Shown: positions 1-7,370 of the stretch, one piece after another
How positions within the stretch are numbered: the first letter of the stretch is position 1
Layout: each line of letters opens with the position of its first letter
Origin: Candidatus Aminicenantota bacterium
Lineage (GTDB): Bacteria > Acidobacteriota > Aminicenantia > UBA2199
Direction: 5' to 3'
Assembly (NCBI GenBank): GCA_026393835.1
Contig: JAPKZK010000185.1
Location: 1-44,803 of the forward strand
Length of the DNA stretch: 44,803 nt
The notes under the pieces: model-generated
The model's database searches: none
Seen by the model: the letters and a program-made list of their open reading frames with translations, nothing else
Told to the model about the DNA's origin: nothing
Position numbers and translations under genes: made by a program

Positions 1-362
1 TTGTTTATCCGAAGAAGAACTCAATATAAGAGTCACCACCAGGGCAATCACCGCGAGTACAAATCCCAGGATACTGGCCCAGATTGCCATTTTAGACAAC
101 CGCTTTTCCTTTTTCTCCTTTACCGCCGGAGCCGAGGCTGGAGAAAAAGGGGCGTCGCCTTCATCTTTAACCGGGATCAACTGGTTTTCCACGGCCATAA
201 GGCGATCCCGCAGGGCGTCGTGGTCCGCCTTTTCCATCAGGAAAGAAACCAGGCCCCTTTATCCAACCGGGAATAGCCTTTCAGCCCAACCTCCCGCGCC
301 AGGCCGCACAATCGCTCCTTCGTGCAATCGGTCAACAAACCTTCAATGGTTTCTCCAGCCAT
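1..362 (-). pseudogene. Rho_N-like, single-TM small protein, frameshifted and cut by window edge
   Basis: Reading from an ATG at 362 (AGGAGG about 5 nt upstream), the first 40 or so residues resemble the Rho termination factor N-terminal/SAP fold (CGLAREVGLKGYSRLDK). The frame then hits a TGA at 237-239. In another frame the protein continues at once (LVSFLMEKADHDALRDRL), followed by a Pro/Ala/Lys-rich linker and a strongly hydrophobic helix (ILGFVLAVIALVVTLIL) near the window edge. The break falls on a run of four G on the minus strand (254-257); five G would restore one open frame. It is therefore either a recent one-base deletion or an assembly error. The C-terminus lies outside the window. 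Function unknown; probably a membrane-anchored protein with a nucleic-acid or protein-binding head. Confidence 0.55.
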
Positions 363-452
363 TCATGCCTCCTATGTCCATGCGGAAACGTCTTTAAAAT
401 AACCTTATATCATTAATAAAGTACGAAATTCGAAAGCCCACGGCGCGGGATA

Positions 453-881
453 CTACTCTTCATCTGAGGGAAGGGCCGGCCTTATATCTGAATCTTTTAT
501 GTTTAATTTCTGGAAAATAAATTCCTTGACTTTTCTTGCAATTTCTAAGCTCTCTCTTGCTTCTTTCTCTGTAGGTATATAAAAATCATCCGGGTATCTT
601 ACCTCTACAGCATAGAACGACAGGTCCCCTATATCGATCTGTGAAAAATCGTTATCTTTTTCAATACATAGCTCCAGTAAATATTCCAATTTGTGGGACT
701 TGTCAAAATCTATTTTTTTAAAAATCAAGAAAGCCTTTAAGTATTTTTCCACAGCCTGCTGGGAATGAAAACATATGGCGTCCGTTACCATCTCCCTCGA
801 TGTTAGATGACTCTCGTTTTCCGCCACCTTCAGATCATTATTGGCTTTTATTAACCACTTCTCCAGGTATTCGTCGATCAT
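453..881 (-). CDS. HEPN domain protein (putative toxin partner of MNT)
   Basis: This 142-aa all-helical protein has the COG1895-type HEPN signature: an N-terminal KANNDLKVAE helix, FHSQQAVEKYLKAFL, SHKLEYLLELC and a later VRYPDDFY. Its ATG overlaps the stop of the nucleotidyltransferase gene by 4 bp (878-881), so the two are translationally coupled, as in MNT/HEPN toxin-antitoxin pairs. In HepT-type toxins an R-x4-6-H motif is the RNase centre. I do not see that motif here; the conserved His sits in SHKL without an upstream Arg at the right distance. It may therefore be a non-nuclease HEPN or act through its partner. Family call is firm; toxin role is inferred from context. Confidence 0.85.
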   Translation of the reverse strand: MIDEYLEKWLIKANNDLKVAENESHLTSREMVTDAICFHSQQAVEKYLKAFLIFKKIDFDKSHKLEYLLELCIEKDNDFSQIDIGDLSFYAVEVRYPDDFYIPTEKEARESLEIARKVKEFIFQKLNIKDSDIRPALPSDEE

Positions 882-1207
882 ATGAGAATTCCTTCATTTA
901 ATGCGCTTCGGACAATATGCCCAATCTTGCTTTTGTAATAATTCGCCTCATCCGTGGATTTAATGACAATGTCCACATTATACTTCTTCCTGGCCAATAC
1001 CCTGGTCAACCTGGTAAATAGCTTAATTTTCTCTTTTATCCTCATATTTCTCCCGGTAACAAGCAAGATGTCATAATCGCTCTTTGCTGAAAAGTCACCC
1101 CTGGCCCTGGAACCAAATAAATATATCCCGGCAGCATTGATGTTTTCATCATTTAAAGTAAGCGTTATCGCTTCTTTTATCTTTACCAGGTCGTTTTGAT
1201 TTTCCAT
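878..1207 (-). CDS. Minimal nucleotidyltransferase (MNT), antitoxin-type
   Basis: A 109-aa protein of the DNA polymerase beta superfamily. The metal- and nucleotide-binding core is intact: GSRARG at residues 32-37, D44-x-D46 in SDYDILL, and a third acidic residue near D79 (YNVDIVI). In characterised MNT/HEPN systems (MntA/HepT) such enzymes AMPylate the HEPN partner and silence it. It is the upstream gene of a two-gene operon with the HEPN gene. No good Shine-Dalgarno sequence precedes the ATG, and a plausible -10 box lies only 6 nt upstream, so the mRNA may be leaderless. Confidence 0.85.
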   Translation of the reverse strand: MENQNDLVKIKEAITLTLNDENINAAGIYLFGSRARGDFSAKSDYDILLVTGRNMRIKEKIKLFTRLTRVLARKKYNVDIVIKSTDEANYYKSKIGHIVRSALNEGILI

Positions 1208-1213
1208 GCTGCT

Positions 1214-1242
1214 ATTTTACTTTATTATGAACAGTTTGTAAA
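1214..1242 (-). promoter_or_regulatory. Sigma-70 promoter for MNT/HEPN
   Basis: On the minus strand a -35 TTTACA (1242-1237) and a -10 TAAAAT (1219-1214) are separated by exactly 17 bp. The -10 ends 6 nt before the MNT start codon, which would put the transcription start at or next to the ATG. Confidence 0.5.
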
Positions 1243-1425
1243 GATTGATATATTGAAATATTTGCCCCTTCATACCAAATCCCTGATCCCCGACTCCCGA
1301 TCCCTGATCCCTCTTTATTTCATCATTCTATATAAAGATGTGTCCGCCGGTTCCACGATTACACGGATTATCACAGATTACAGGATGTTTTTTCTTCTCT
1401 TCTCCTCTTCTCTTCCTCTTTTTTC

Positions 1426-1456
<31 letters not shown>

Positions 1457-1457
1457 T

Positions 1458-1745
1458 TTAATTTCTGCACCCTTCCAGCCACTCTTTTACTGTTTTCGTA
1501 CTGGGATGCTCATCTCCATAGAATTGTTTAAATAAGGCATAGGCTTTTTCAAGATACTGTCTGGCTTTGTCTTTTTGGCCCATTTGAAAGTAGGTCGCCC
1601 CCAGGTTATTCAAAGATGTGGCCACATCCGGATGGAGTTCGCCGGAAATCTTTTTCCGGATGGCCAGCGCCCTCTCATGATAATCCTTTGCCCGGCCATA
1701 TTCCCCCAATGCATTGTAGGTCCGTCCTACCATATTTATGGTAAA
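1458..1745 (-). pseudogene. C-terminal stump of a TPR (kinesin-light-chain type) protein
   Basis: About 95 codons encode two tetratricopeptide repeats of the TPR_12 type (YNALGEYGRAKDYHERALAI, then YFQMGQKDKARQYLEKAYAL), ending in VKEWLEGCRN. Proteins of this family usually carry many such repeats, often with CHAT or kinase domains. Upstream, the similarity stops abruptly and the sequence becomes the left flank of the 21-bp-repeat element, so the 5' part of the gene has been replaced. An in-frame ATG exists at 1733 but has no convincing RBS. I treat it as a dead 3' fragment. Confidence 0.65.
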
Positions 1746-2136
1746 AAGAGGGGACAGGCAAGAATCCCGACAAGGGTAAATAAGCATCGCATTCGTCTTC
1801 CGCGCATGTGGTCTTGATGCTTGCGCGGAGAAATAAGACTCCTGCATTTTCATTCCCGGTTACTGCAATTTCAAACGCGGCCCCTTATACATTTACAGCA
1901 TCCGCGGATTCCGACACGCCACCTGTATTTGCAAATAATAGCGGTGCAAATGCAAAAACACCTCTTGCACACGCGAAAACGACTCCTGCACGCGCTAAAA
2001 CACCTCCTGCACGTGCTGAAACACCTCTGGCACGTGCGATCTGACCACTTGCGCATGCGATCTCGGCACTTGCACATGCGATCTCACCACTTGCGCATGC
2101 GAACCCGATGGTTGCACGTGCTGTATCCTTGCGGTA
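1746..2136. repeat. Dispersed element with degenerate 21-bp tandem array (copy 1)
   Basis: A left flank (1750-1924) is followed by about ten 21-bp units (1925-2134). Each begins GCA-NNN-GC, where the inner hexamer is usually a palindrome (CACGTG, GCATGC, CGCGCG-like). The flank aligns with that of copy 2 at 21 kb: both start with GGGGACAG(G/T)CAAGAAT, both carry ACAAGGGTAAAT, CATCGCATTCG and TTTCATTCCCGG in the same order, and both then enter the array. Open frames exist on both strands because 21 is a multiple of three. One plus-strand frame (A-x-A-K-T-x-P heptads) is broken by a TGA at about 2042; a minus-strand frame stays open throughout. No gene is called. Confidence 0.75.
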
Positions 2137-2207
2137 ACGGAGTGTGACAATATTCAAAGGTGGTGATATTATAGCCTCTTCATAAATTTTAAACGAGGAG
2201 GTTTCAA

Positions 2208-2315
2208 ATGCAAGAAGCATCAGTGCAGGAATTGCCGGAAGTTCCGGAATTAAAGGAAGAGCAGGGAGTACTGACACTGGAGTTCGTGGTGAACCTGGCA
2301 ATGAGCCGGCATTGA
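2208..2315 (+). CDS. Small 35-aa ORF with strong RBS, in frame with the RT remnant
   Basis: ATG at 2208 is preceded by CGAGGAGG with 7-nt spacing, the best RBS in this decayed area. The peptide is acidic and Glu/Pro-rich at the start (QELPEVPELKEEQG), then hydrophobic (VLTLEFVVNLA), and ends at TGA 2313-2315. The downstream reverse-transcriptase fragment is in the same frame, so the stop separates two parts of one frame. It could be a genuine small protein, or the head of an older gene into which the intron fragment was joined. I do not recognise the sequence. Confidence 0.35.
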   Translation: MQEASVQELPEVPELKEEQGVLTLEFVVNLAMSRH

Positions 2316-3041
2316 GAGGGAGCGCGGAAAGGAACCCCTCAGGGTTCAATAATCTCACCGTTACTGTCAAATGTCTATTTACACTACACGTTAGATCAAT
2401 GGTTTAGCCGAAAGGTGACAGAAGGGTGTCAGGGAGAGGCATATTTCTTTCGATATGCAGACGATTTTGTGGCCTGCTTCCAATACAAGAGCGAAGCAGA
2501 GACATTTCGCAGAAGGTTGGGCCAACGGCTGGAGTGCGTCCATCTACAACTGGCAGAAGAAAAGACAAACTGCATCCCATTTGGACGTTTTGCAAGAGCC
2601 GATGCCGCTGCAAAAGGAAGAAAACCAGGAGAATTTACATTCCTGGGTTTCACCTTCTACTGTGGGAAAACCCGGAAAGGTTGGTTCAAAGTAAAACGCC
2701 GAACCAGCCGCAAGAAGATGGGCCAAAGCCTGAGAAAGTTTACGGAATGGGCGAAGGAATCCCGGACAAAACTGCGAAAAGGAGAGATGCTGCGCCGAGC
2801 AAAATCCCGGATACAAGGGCATCTCAATCACTATGCCATAACAGATAACGGAAGGATGTGCCATACATATTTGTACCTGGCAACCCGAATCCTGTTCAAA
2901 TGGATAAACAGGAAAAGCCAGAGAAGAGCCTACACATGGAAAGAATTCACCCAGGTTCTGAAATGGGTCGAATGGCCCACAGCAAGAATCCAGGTGCAAA
3001 TGAGTCATTTCGGAAACGGCGCCTTACCTCGGAATGTATAA
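2316..3041 (+). pseudogene. ltrA: 5'-truncated group II intron reverse transcriptase/maturase
   Basis: The frame is open from just after TGA 2315. It starts inside RT block 4 (GTPQGSIISPLLSNVYLHY), continues through block 5 with the catalytic YADD (FFRYADDFVACF), blocks 6-7 (FLGFTFYCGKTRKGWFKVK) and the thumb/maturase X domain with NHYAITDN. Group II intron proteins are normally 400-600 aa; RT blocks 0-3 with the first catalytic Asp are missing, so the protein cannot be active. No initiation site is convincing: a GTG at 2415 lies inside the RT domain. The C-terminus shows no HNH endonuclease. Intron domains V and VI follow immediately, so the 3' part of the intron is preserved and the 5' part lost. 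Confidence 0.8.
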
Positions 3042-3046
3042 CCGAA

Positions 3047-3190
3047 GAGCCGTATAAGGGAAAGCCTTTCGTACGGTTCCGTGAGGGGGGCGGTAAGCAA
3101 CAATGCAAGGTATGCGCATATTTAGGCACGAAAGGGGAAACCCGGAAACAGATTAAGGCGAAGCCTAAACAAAGTTGCTTACCCTTCTAC
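3047..3190 (+). ncRNA. Group II intron domains V and VI (3' end)
   Basis: GAGCCGTAT at 3047 pairs with GTACGGTTC ending near 3079 across an AAAG-type loop, which is the classic 34-nt domain V with its AGC catalytic triad (3048-3050). Downstream, GGTAAGCAAC (3092-3101) pairs perfectly with GTTGCTTACC (3174-3183) to form a domain VI-like stem. The sequence then ends in a TTCTACTCGAC-type intron terminus at about 3194. The domain VI stem encloses about 70 nt containing a second hairpin (TTAGGC 3122-3127 with GCCTAA 3163-3168), larger than usual. The intron 5' end and domains I-IV are absent. Confidence 0.75.
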
Positions 3191-3279
3191 TCGACGGCCA
3201 ACTTTTTTTTATTTGCTTTTTCCACCCGAATAGGCGATAATATAACAATCGGAATTTGTGATGAGAAGTATGAATAACA

Positions 3280-4524
3280 ATGATAGAGCAGGATAAAAAG
3301 ATACAAGACATTTTCGTGGCCCGCCAACCCATATTCGATAAATATCAAAAAATATTCGGGTACGAACTACTCTTCCGCTCGGGATTGGAAAACTTCTTCG
3401 ATCAAAAATTGGACATCGATTTTGCTTCCTCCAAAACCCTGCTGGATACCCTCCTGCTCTTCGGCATCGATCAACTCACCCAGGGGAAAAAGATGTTCCT
3501 GAATTTCTCGAAAAAAGTCCTGCTGAGCGAAGTGGCCCTGGCCCTGCCGAAAGAACAACTGGTCATCGAATTGCTGGAAACCATCCAACCGGAACCCGAA
3601 GTGGTGGCTGTTTGCAGGAAACTCAAAGACAACGGCTATGTCCTGGCCCTGGACGATTTCCAGTACGTACCCGACTACCAACCCCTCATCGACCTGGCAG
3701 ATATCATCAAAGTGGATTTCCTGCTGACCAAAGGCCATGAACGAAAAGAAGTCATCCGCCGAAGCGGGGACAAAAGAATAAAGTACCTGGCAGAAAAAAT
3801 CGAATCCTACGATGAATATAAAGAAGCCGTGGATATCGGTTACACCTATTTCCAGGGTTTTTTCTTTTGCAGGCCCCTCATCGTCTCCGGCAAAGACGTG
3901 CCCAGTTATAAGTTGAATCTATTCCAGGCCCTCCAGGAATTAAATCAATCTTATATGGACGTACAAAAAATCGAAAGCATTATCATGCGGGACGTCTCCC
4001 TTACATATAAATTATTGCGGTTCATCAACTCCGCAGCTTTCGGGATTCCCGGGGAGATACGGTCCATCCGGCAGGCCCTGCTTCTCCTGGGCGTGGTGGA
4101 ACTAAAAAAATGGATGTCCTTAATCGTCCTTTCCCAGATCGGCAGCGATTCACCCGAAGAACTGCTGACCAATTCCATTGTCCGGGCCAAATTTTGCGAA
4201 ACCATCGCCGATCAAACCAAACTGAAATACCGGAAATACGATTTCTTCCTCATGGGCCTCTTCTCCTTTATCGACACCTTTTTGAACCGGCCCATGGCGG
4301 GAATACTGGCGGAACTTCCCATCGCCGCCGATATCAAAGACGCACTCCTGGGCGTTCCCAACGATCTGCGCCAGGTACTGGATTTGATCATTATGTACGA
4401 ACAAGGAAAATGGGAGTCGGTGGCTGAAATTTCCAATAAACTGGAATTAGGCAACGGAAAAATCCTGCCCAATTACCTCAATGCCATAAAATGGGTCAAC
4501 GATTGCAGCCGGGCAAAAATATAG
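3280..4524 (+). CDS. EAL/HDOD domain signalling protein (YuxH family)
   Basis: A 414-aa cytoplasmic protein of the COG3434 type. The N-terminal half is a degenerate EAL domain: the opening VARQPIFDKYQKIFGYELLF is typical, but the EAL tripeptide itself is YELL and the usual metal ligands are not all visible, so c-di-GMP hydrolysis is unlikely. The C-terminal half is an HDOD domain (IIMRDVSLTYKLLRFINSAAFG ... IRQALLLLGVVELKKW). HDOD proteins act as signalling scaffolds in motility, stress and type IV pilus control. It stands alone between the intron remnant and the yceD operon, and its RBS is weak. Family call is strong; target unknown. Confidence 0.9.
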   Translation: MIEQDKKIQDIFVARQPIFDKYQKIFGYELLFRSGLENFFDQKLDIDFASSKTLLDTLLLFGIDQLTQGKKMFLNFSKKVLLSEVALALPKEQLVIELLETIQPEPEVVAVCRKLKDNGYVLALDDFQYVPDYQPLIDLADIIKVDFLLTKGHERKEVIRRSGDKRIKYLAEKIESYDEYKEAVDIGYTYFQGFFFCRPLIVSGKDVPSYKLNLFQALQELNQSYMDVQKIESIIMRDVSLTYKLLRFINSAAFGIPGEIRSIRQALLLLGVVELKKWMSLIVLSQIGSDSPEELLTNSIVRAKFCETIADQTKLKYRKYDFFLMGLFSFIDTFLNRPMAGILAELPIAADIKDALLGVPNDLRQVLDLIIMYEQGKWESVAEISNKLELGNGKILPNYLNAIKWVNDCSRAKI

Positions 4525-4540
4525 GATTTCGGGCCGTTCC

Positions 4541-4569
4541 TTGACTTTACATCCAAAATATGTTAAAAA
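4541..4569 (+). promoter_or_regulatory. Candidate promoter of the yceD-rpmF-fab operon
   Basis: TTGACT (4541-4546) and TAAAAA (4564-4569) with 17-bp spacing lie in the 99-bp gap before yceD. No other promoter-like sequence is seen in the tightly packed genes downstream. Confidence 0.5.
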
Positions 4570-4623
4570 GCAATCTGTTTTGTTAAAAAAAAGAAATTGA
4601 TAAGGACCAGGCAAAGAAAGTAA

Positions 4624-5133
4624 ATGCACATTGAGATAGACAAAATCGATTCGAAAGGCCTTGCGTTGGACGACAGGGTTGCACTGGATGAAAACCTGCT
4701 CATCGAAGAGGAGGGGGCTTTCCTGGAAGACATCGATTACAGCATGCATCTTAGCCGTGAAAGCGAAAAAATAAGGGCCAGGGGAAATATTCACACCGTT
4801 GTCTCTATTCTCTGTGCCCGGTGCCTCGAACCCTTTGATTTAAAAATCGATGCACCCTTCGCTGTCACCCTGCTGCCGGTCCGGGCGATCGAACTGGCCG
4901 GCGAATCGCTGGGCCAGGATGACATGGAATACAGCTTTTACGAAGGGAACAGCGTCGATGTAGCAAAAATTCTAATGGAACAGGTTAACCTGTTTATTCC
5001 CATTAAACCCGTTTGTACCCCCTCCTGTAGAGGATTATGTCCCCAATGCGGGGTTAATTTTAACCGTGAACATTGTCAATGTGAACGTTTGAATAATGAA
5101 ACTAGTTTTCTGTTTGAAAATATAAAGAGGTGA
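4624..5133 (+). CDS. yceD: YceD/DUF177 family protein
   Basis: A 169-aa protein of the DUF177 family, linked in bacteria and plastids to 23S rRNA accumulation and almost always encoded just upstream of rpmF, exactly as here (3-nt gap). Visible features are the conserved CARCLEPF in the middle and a C-terminal Cys-rich stretch, CTPSCRGLCPQCGVNFN, with further Cys residues, probably a zinc site. The start at 4624 follows AAGAAAG. First gene of a six-gene ribosome/lipid operon. Confidence 0.88.
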   Translation: MHIEIDKIDSKGLALDDRVALDENLLIEEEGAFLEDIDYSMHLSRESEKIRARGNIHTVVSILCARCLEPFDLKIDAPFAVTLLPVRAIELAGESLGQDDMEYSFYEGNSVDVAKILMEQVNLFIPIKPVCTPSCRGLCPQCGVNFNREHCQCERLNNETSFLFENIKR

Positions 5134-5136
5134 AAT

Positions 5137-5322
5137 ATGGCACAGCCAAAGCGTAGACATTCCCATGCAAGAACAGCGATAAGACGATCGCACCATGGAT
5201 TAAAAGTGGAAGGGTTATCTGCATGCCCTAACTGTAAGGAACCGAAACTCCCTCACCGGGCGTGCAAGAACTGTGGATATTATGACGGTCGCCAGGTCAT
5301 AAAGAGCAGCGAGGAGATTTAG
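5137..5322 (+). CDS. rpmF: Ribosomal protein bL32
   Basis: 61 aa, the normal size. The N-terminus MAQPKRRHSHARTAIRRSHH is the typical basic extension. A zinc ribbon follows: CPNCKEPKLPHRACKNCGYYDGR with two CXXC pairs, so this is the zinc-binding (C+) form. It belongs to the large ribosomal subunit. The gene lies between yceD and plsX, a very conserved arrangement that couples ribosome and membrane-lipid synthesis. Confidence 0.97.
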   Translation: MAQPKRRHSHARTAIRRSHHGLKVEGLSACPNCKEPKLPHRACKNCGYYDGRQVIKSSEEI

Positions 5323-5327
5323 TAGAC

Positions 5328-6365
5328 TTGCAGATGAGAGTCGCAATTGATGCAATGGGTGGTGACGCGGCACCGAAGGTCGTGATAGACGGCGTCGTCG
5401 ATTATCTAAAAGATCATAAAGACGAAGATATCCACCTGGTATTGGTGGGCAAGGAAAGAGAAATTCGAAAAATTATAAAGAAAAATCATATCGATTTTCC
5501 CGACAATATCGAGATCATCAATGCCCGCGAAGCCATCCTGATGCGGGAACATTTTTTCTCCTACTGGAAAAGAAGGGAGAAGACATCGATTCAAAAAGCC
5601 ATTGACCTGGTAAAACAGGATAAAGCCCAGGCCATGGTATCCGCCGGCAACACCGGGGCGGTGATGGCCATCGCCAAAAATGTCCTGGGTACGATGAAAG
5701 CCATCGAACGACCGGCATTGGCCATTATGGTCCCTACCCTAAAAGGCAGTTCCCTGATGGTGGATGTGGGGGCCAATGTGGATTCCAAACCCAGGAACCT
5801 CGTTCAATTTGCCCTAATGGGTAAAGTCTACCTGGAAAGCGTTATGGGTATCAAAAACCCCAGGATTGCCCTGATGAGCATCGGCGAAGAAGAAAGCAAA
5901 GGAAACGAACTGATCAAAACGACCCATAACCTCTTAAAATCCATGGACATTAATTTCGTCGGCAATGTCGAGGGCAGGGACGTCTATGTCGGCGAGGCCG
6001 ATTTGATCGTTACCGACGGTTTCACCGGTAATGTCACTTTAAAAGTCACCGAAGGCGTTGTGGATGTCATGCTGTCAATGCTCAAAAGAGAAATCACCGG
6101 GAATTTACTTTCCAAGCTCGGTTTTTTCCTTTTAAAAAGTTCCCTGAGGCGGATCCGGAAAAAAATGGATTATTCGGAATATGGGGGTGCATTACTGCTG
6201 GGCGTGAACGGCATCATTATCATCGGCCACGGCGGCTCCAACCGAAAAGCCATCAAAAATGCCATCCATCTCAGTAAAAAATTCATCGTGGAAAATGTCC
6301 TGGCTAAAATTTCCAAAGAAATCGAAAAGATGCAAGGAACCTTTAAGGAGTTAAGATATGTATGA
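5328..6365 (+). CDS. plsX: Phosphate acyltransferase PlsX
   Basis: About 345 aa. PlsX makes acyl-phosphate from acyl-ACP for the PlsY step of phospholipid synthesis at the membrane. The family hallmarks are present: VAIDAMGGD at the start, SAGNTGAVMAIA, LMVDVGANVDSKP, and IVTDGFTGNVTLKVTEG. Two starts compete: TTG at 5328, 11 nt from GAGGAG (5311-5316), and ATG at 5334, 17 nt from it. Homologues begin at the ATG (MRVAIDAMGG), but the RBS spacing favours the TTG. The end overlaps fabG by 8 bp. Confidence 0.95.
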   Translation: MQMRVAIDAMGGDAAPKVVIDGVVDYLKDHKDEDIHLVLVGKEREIRKIIKKNHIDFPDNIEIINAREAILMREHFFSYWKRREKTSIQKAIDLVKQDKAQAMVSAGNTGAVMAIAKNVLGTMKAIERPALAIMVPTLKGSSLMVDVGANVDSKPRNLVQFALMGKVYLESVMGIKNPRIALMSIGEEESKGNELIKTTHNLLKSMDINFVGNVEGRDVYVGEADLIVTDGFTGNVTLKVTEGVVDVMLSMLKREITGNLLSKLGFFLLKSSLRRIRKKMDYSEYGGALLLGVNGIIIIGHGGSNRKAIKNAIHLSKKFIVENVLAKISKEIEKMQGTFKELRYV

Positions 6366-7101
6366 GGAATACAAAAATGCCATCGTAACCGGCGCTGCCA
6401 GGGGGATCGGTAAAATCATCGCCGAAAAACTGGCCAGGGTCGGCCTTAATGTCGTGGTTTCGGATGTGCTGTGGGATGAAGCCGTGAGCGTGGCCGCTGA
6501 ACTGGAAAAGAACTTCGGCGTCAAATCCTTCGCCGTGAAAACCGATGTGTCCCGCGCCGAAGATGCGGCAAACCTCATCAAAACAACCGTGACCCAATGG
6601 GGTTCCGTGGACTTTTTAATCAACAATGCCGGGGTGACGCGGGATAACCTGACCGTCCGGATGTCCGAGCAGGAGTGGGATATGGTTCTCGATATCAACC
6701 TCAAAGGCACATTCCTGTGCTCCCAGGCCGCGGCCAAAGAAATGATGAAAAAACGTTTTGGCCGGATCGTCAATATCGCGTCCGTCAGCGGGATACTGGG
6801 AACAGCCGGGCAGGCCAATTATGCCTCTTCCAAGGCCGGTATTATCGCGTTAACCAAAACCTTTGCCAGGGAACTGGGCAAACGGAACATTTGTGTGAAT
6901 GCCGTGGCCCCCGGGTTTATTTTGACCGAGATGACAGAGAAACTTTCAGATAAAGTAAAAGAGGAATATATCGCCAATATTCCCTTGAATCGTGCGGGAA
7001 CCCCCGAAGACATTGCCGAGGTGGTAAATTTTTTAATATCACCCGCAGCTTCGTATATAACCGGGACTGTTATCAACGTTTCCGGTGGGCTTTTAATCTA
7101 A
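6358..7101 (+). CDS. fabG: 3-oxoacyl-[ACP] reductase FabG
   Basis: A 247-aa short-chain dehydrogenase that reduces beta-ketoacyl-ACP with NADPH in fatty-acid elongation. It has the nucleotide motif TGAARGIGK, NNAGVTRD, and the catalytic set S142 (NIASVSG), Y155 and K159 (NYASSKAG), followed by VAPGFILTEMT. The gene overlaps plsX by 8 bp and is followed by acpP after a 20-nt gap. The fabD and fabH genes that often sit between plsX and fabG are absent here. Confidence 0.95.
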   Translation: MYEEYKNAIVTGAARGIGKIIAEKLARVGLNVVVSDVLWDEAVSVAAELEKNFGVKSFAVKTDVSRAEDAANLIKTTVTQWGSVDFLINNAGVTRDNLTVRMSEQEWDMVLDINLKGTFLCSQAAAKEMMKKRFGRIVNIASVSGILGTAGQANYASSKAGIIALTKTFARELGKRNICVNAVAPGFILTEMTEKLSDKVKEEYIANIPLNRAGTPEDIAEVVNFLISPAASYITGTVINVSGGLLI

Positions 7102-7121
7102 AAAATTAAAAATAGGAGATA

Positions 7122-7364
7122 ATGATGACAAAAGAAGAAGTTTTAGCAAAAGTAAAAAATGTTGTGGCAGAGAAATTGAATGTTGGAGAAGACCAGGTAA
7201 CGGCAGATGCAAAATTTGTTGAAGACCTCGGCGCCGACTCATTGGACCAGGTAGAATTAATCATGGCATTGGAAGACGAATTCGAGATGAAGATCCCCGA
7301 GGAAGAAGCAGAGCAACTGAATACCGTTGGTTCAGCAATCGAATACATCGTGTCTAAACAATAA
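7122..7364 (+). CDS. acpP: Acyl carrier protein
   Basis: 79-80 aa and acidic. The phosphopantetheine attachment serine sits in GADSLDQVELIM (S40 from the first ATG, S39 from the second). Helices II-III read EDEFEMKIPEEEAEQL. Two consecutive ATG codons (7122 and 7125) follow AGGAGA, and either could start. It carries acyl chains for FabG and FabF encoded on either side. Confidence 0.96.
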   Translation: MMTKEEVLAKVKNVVAEKLNVGEDQVTADAKFVEDLGADSLDQVELIMALEDEFEMKIPEEEAEQLNTVGSAIEYIVSKQ

Positions 7365-7370
7365 TAAACG

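Noticed and set aside
1885..2370. 161-codon minus-strand frame over array copy 1
   Set aside because: It runs antisense through the RT remnant start and the small ORF, and has no RBS; best explained as a by-product of the 21-bp periodicity.
2858..3277. 139-codon frame downstream of the RT
   Set aside because: It overlaps the RT C-terminus in another frame and crosses intron domains V and VI, which explain the sequence better.
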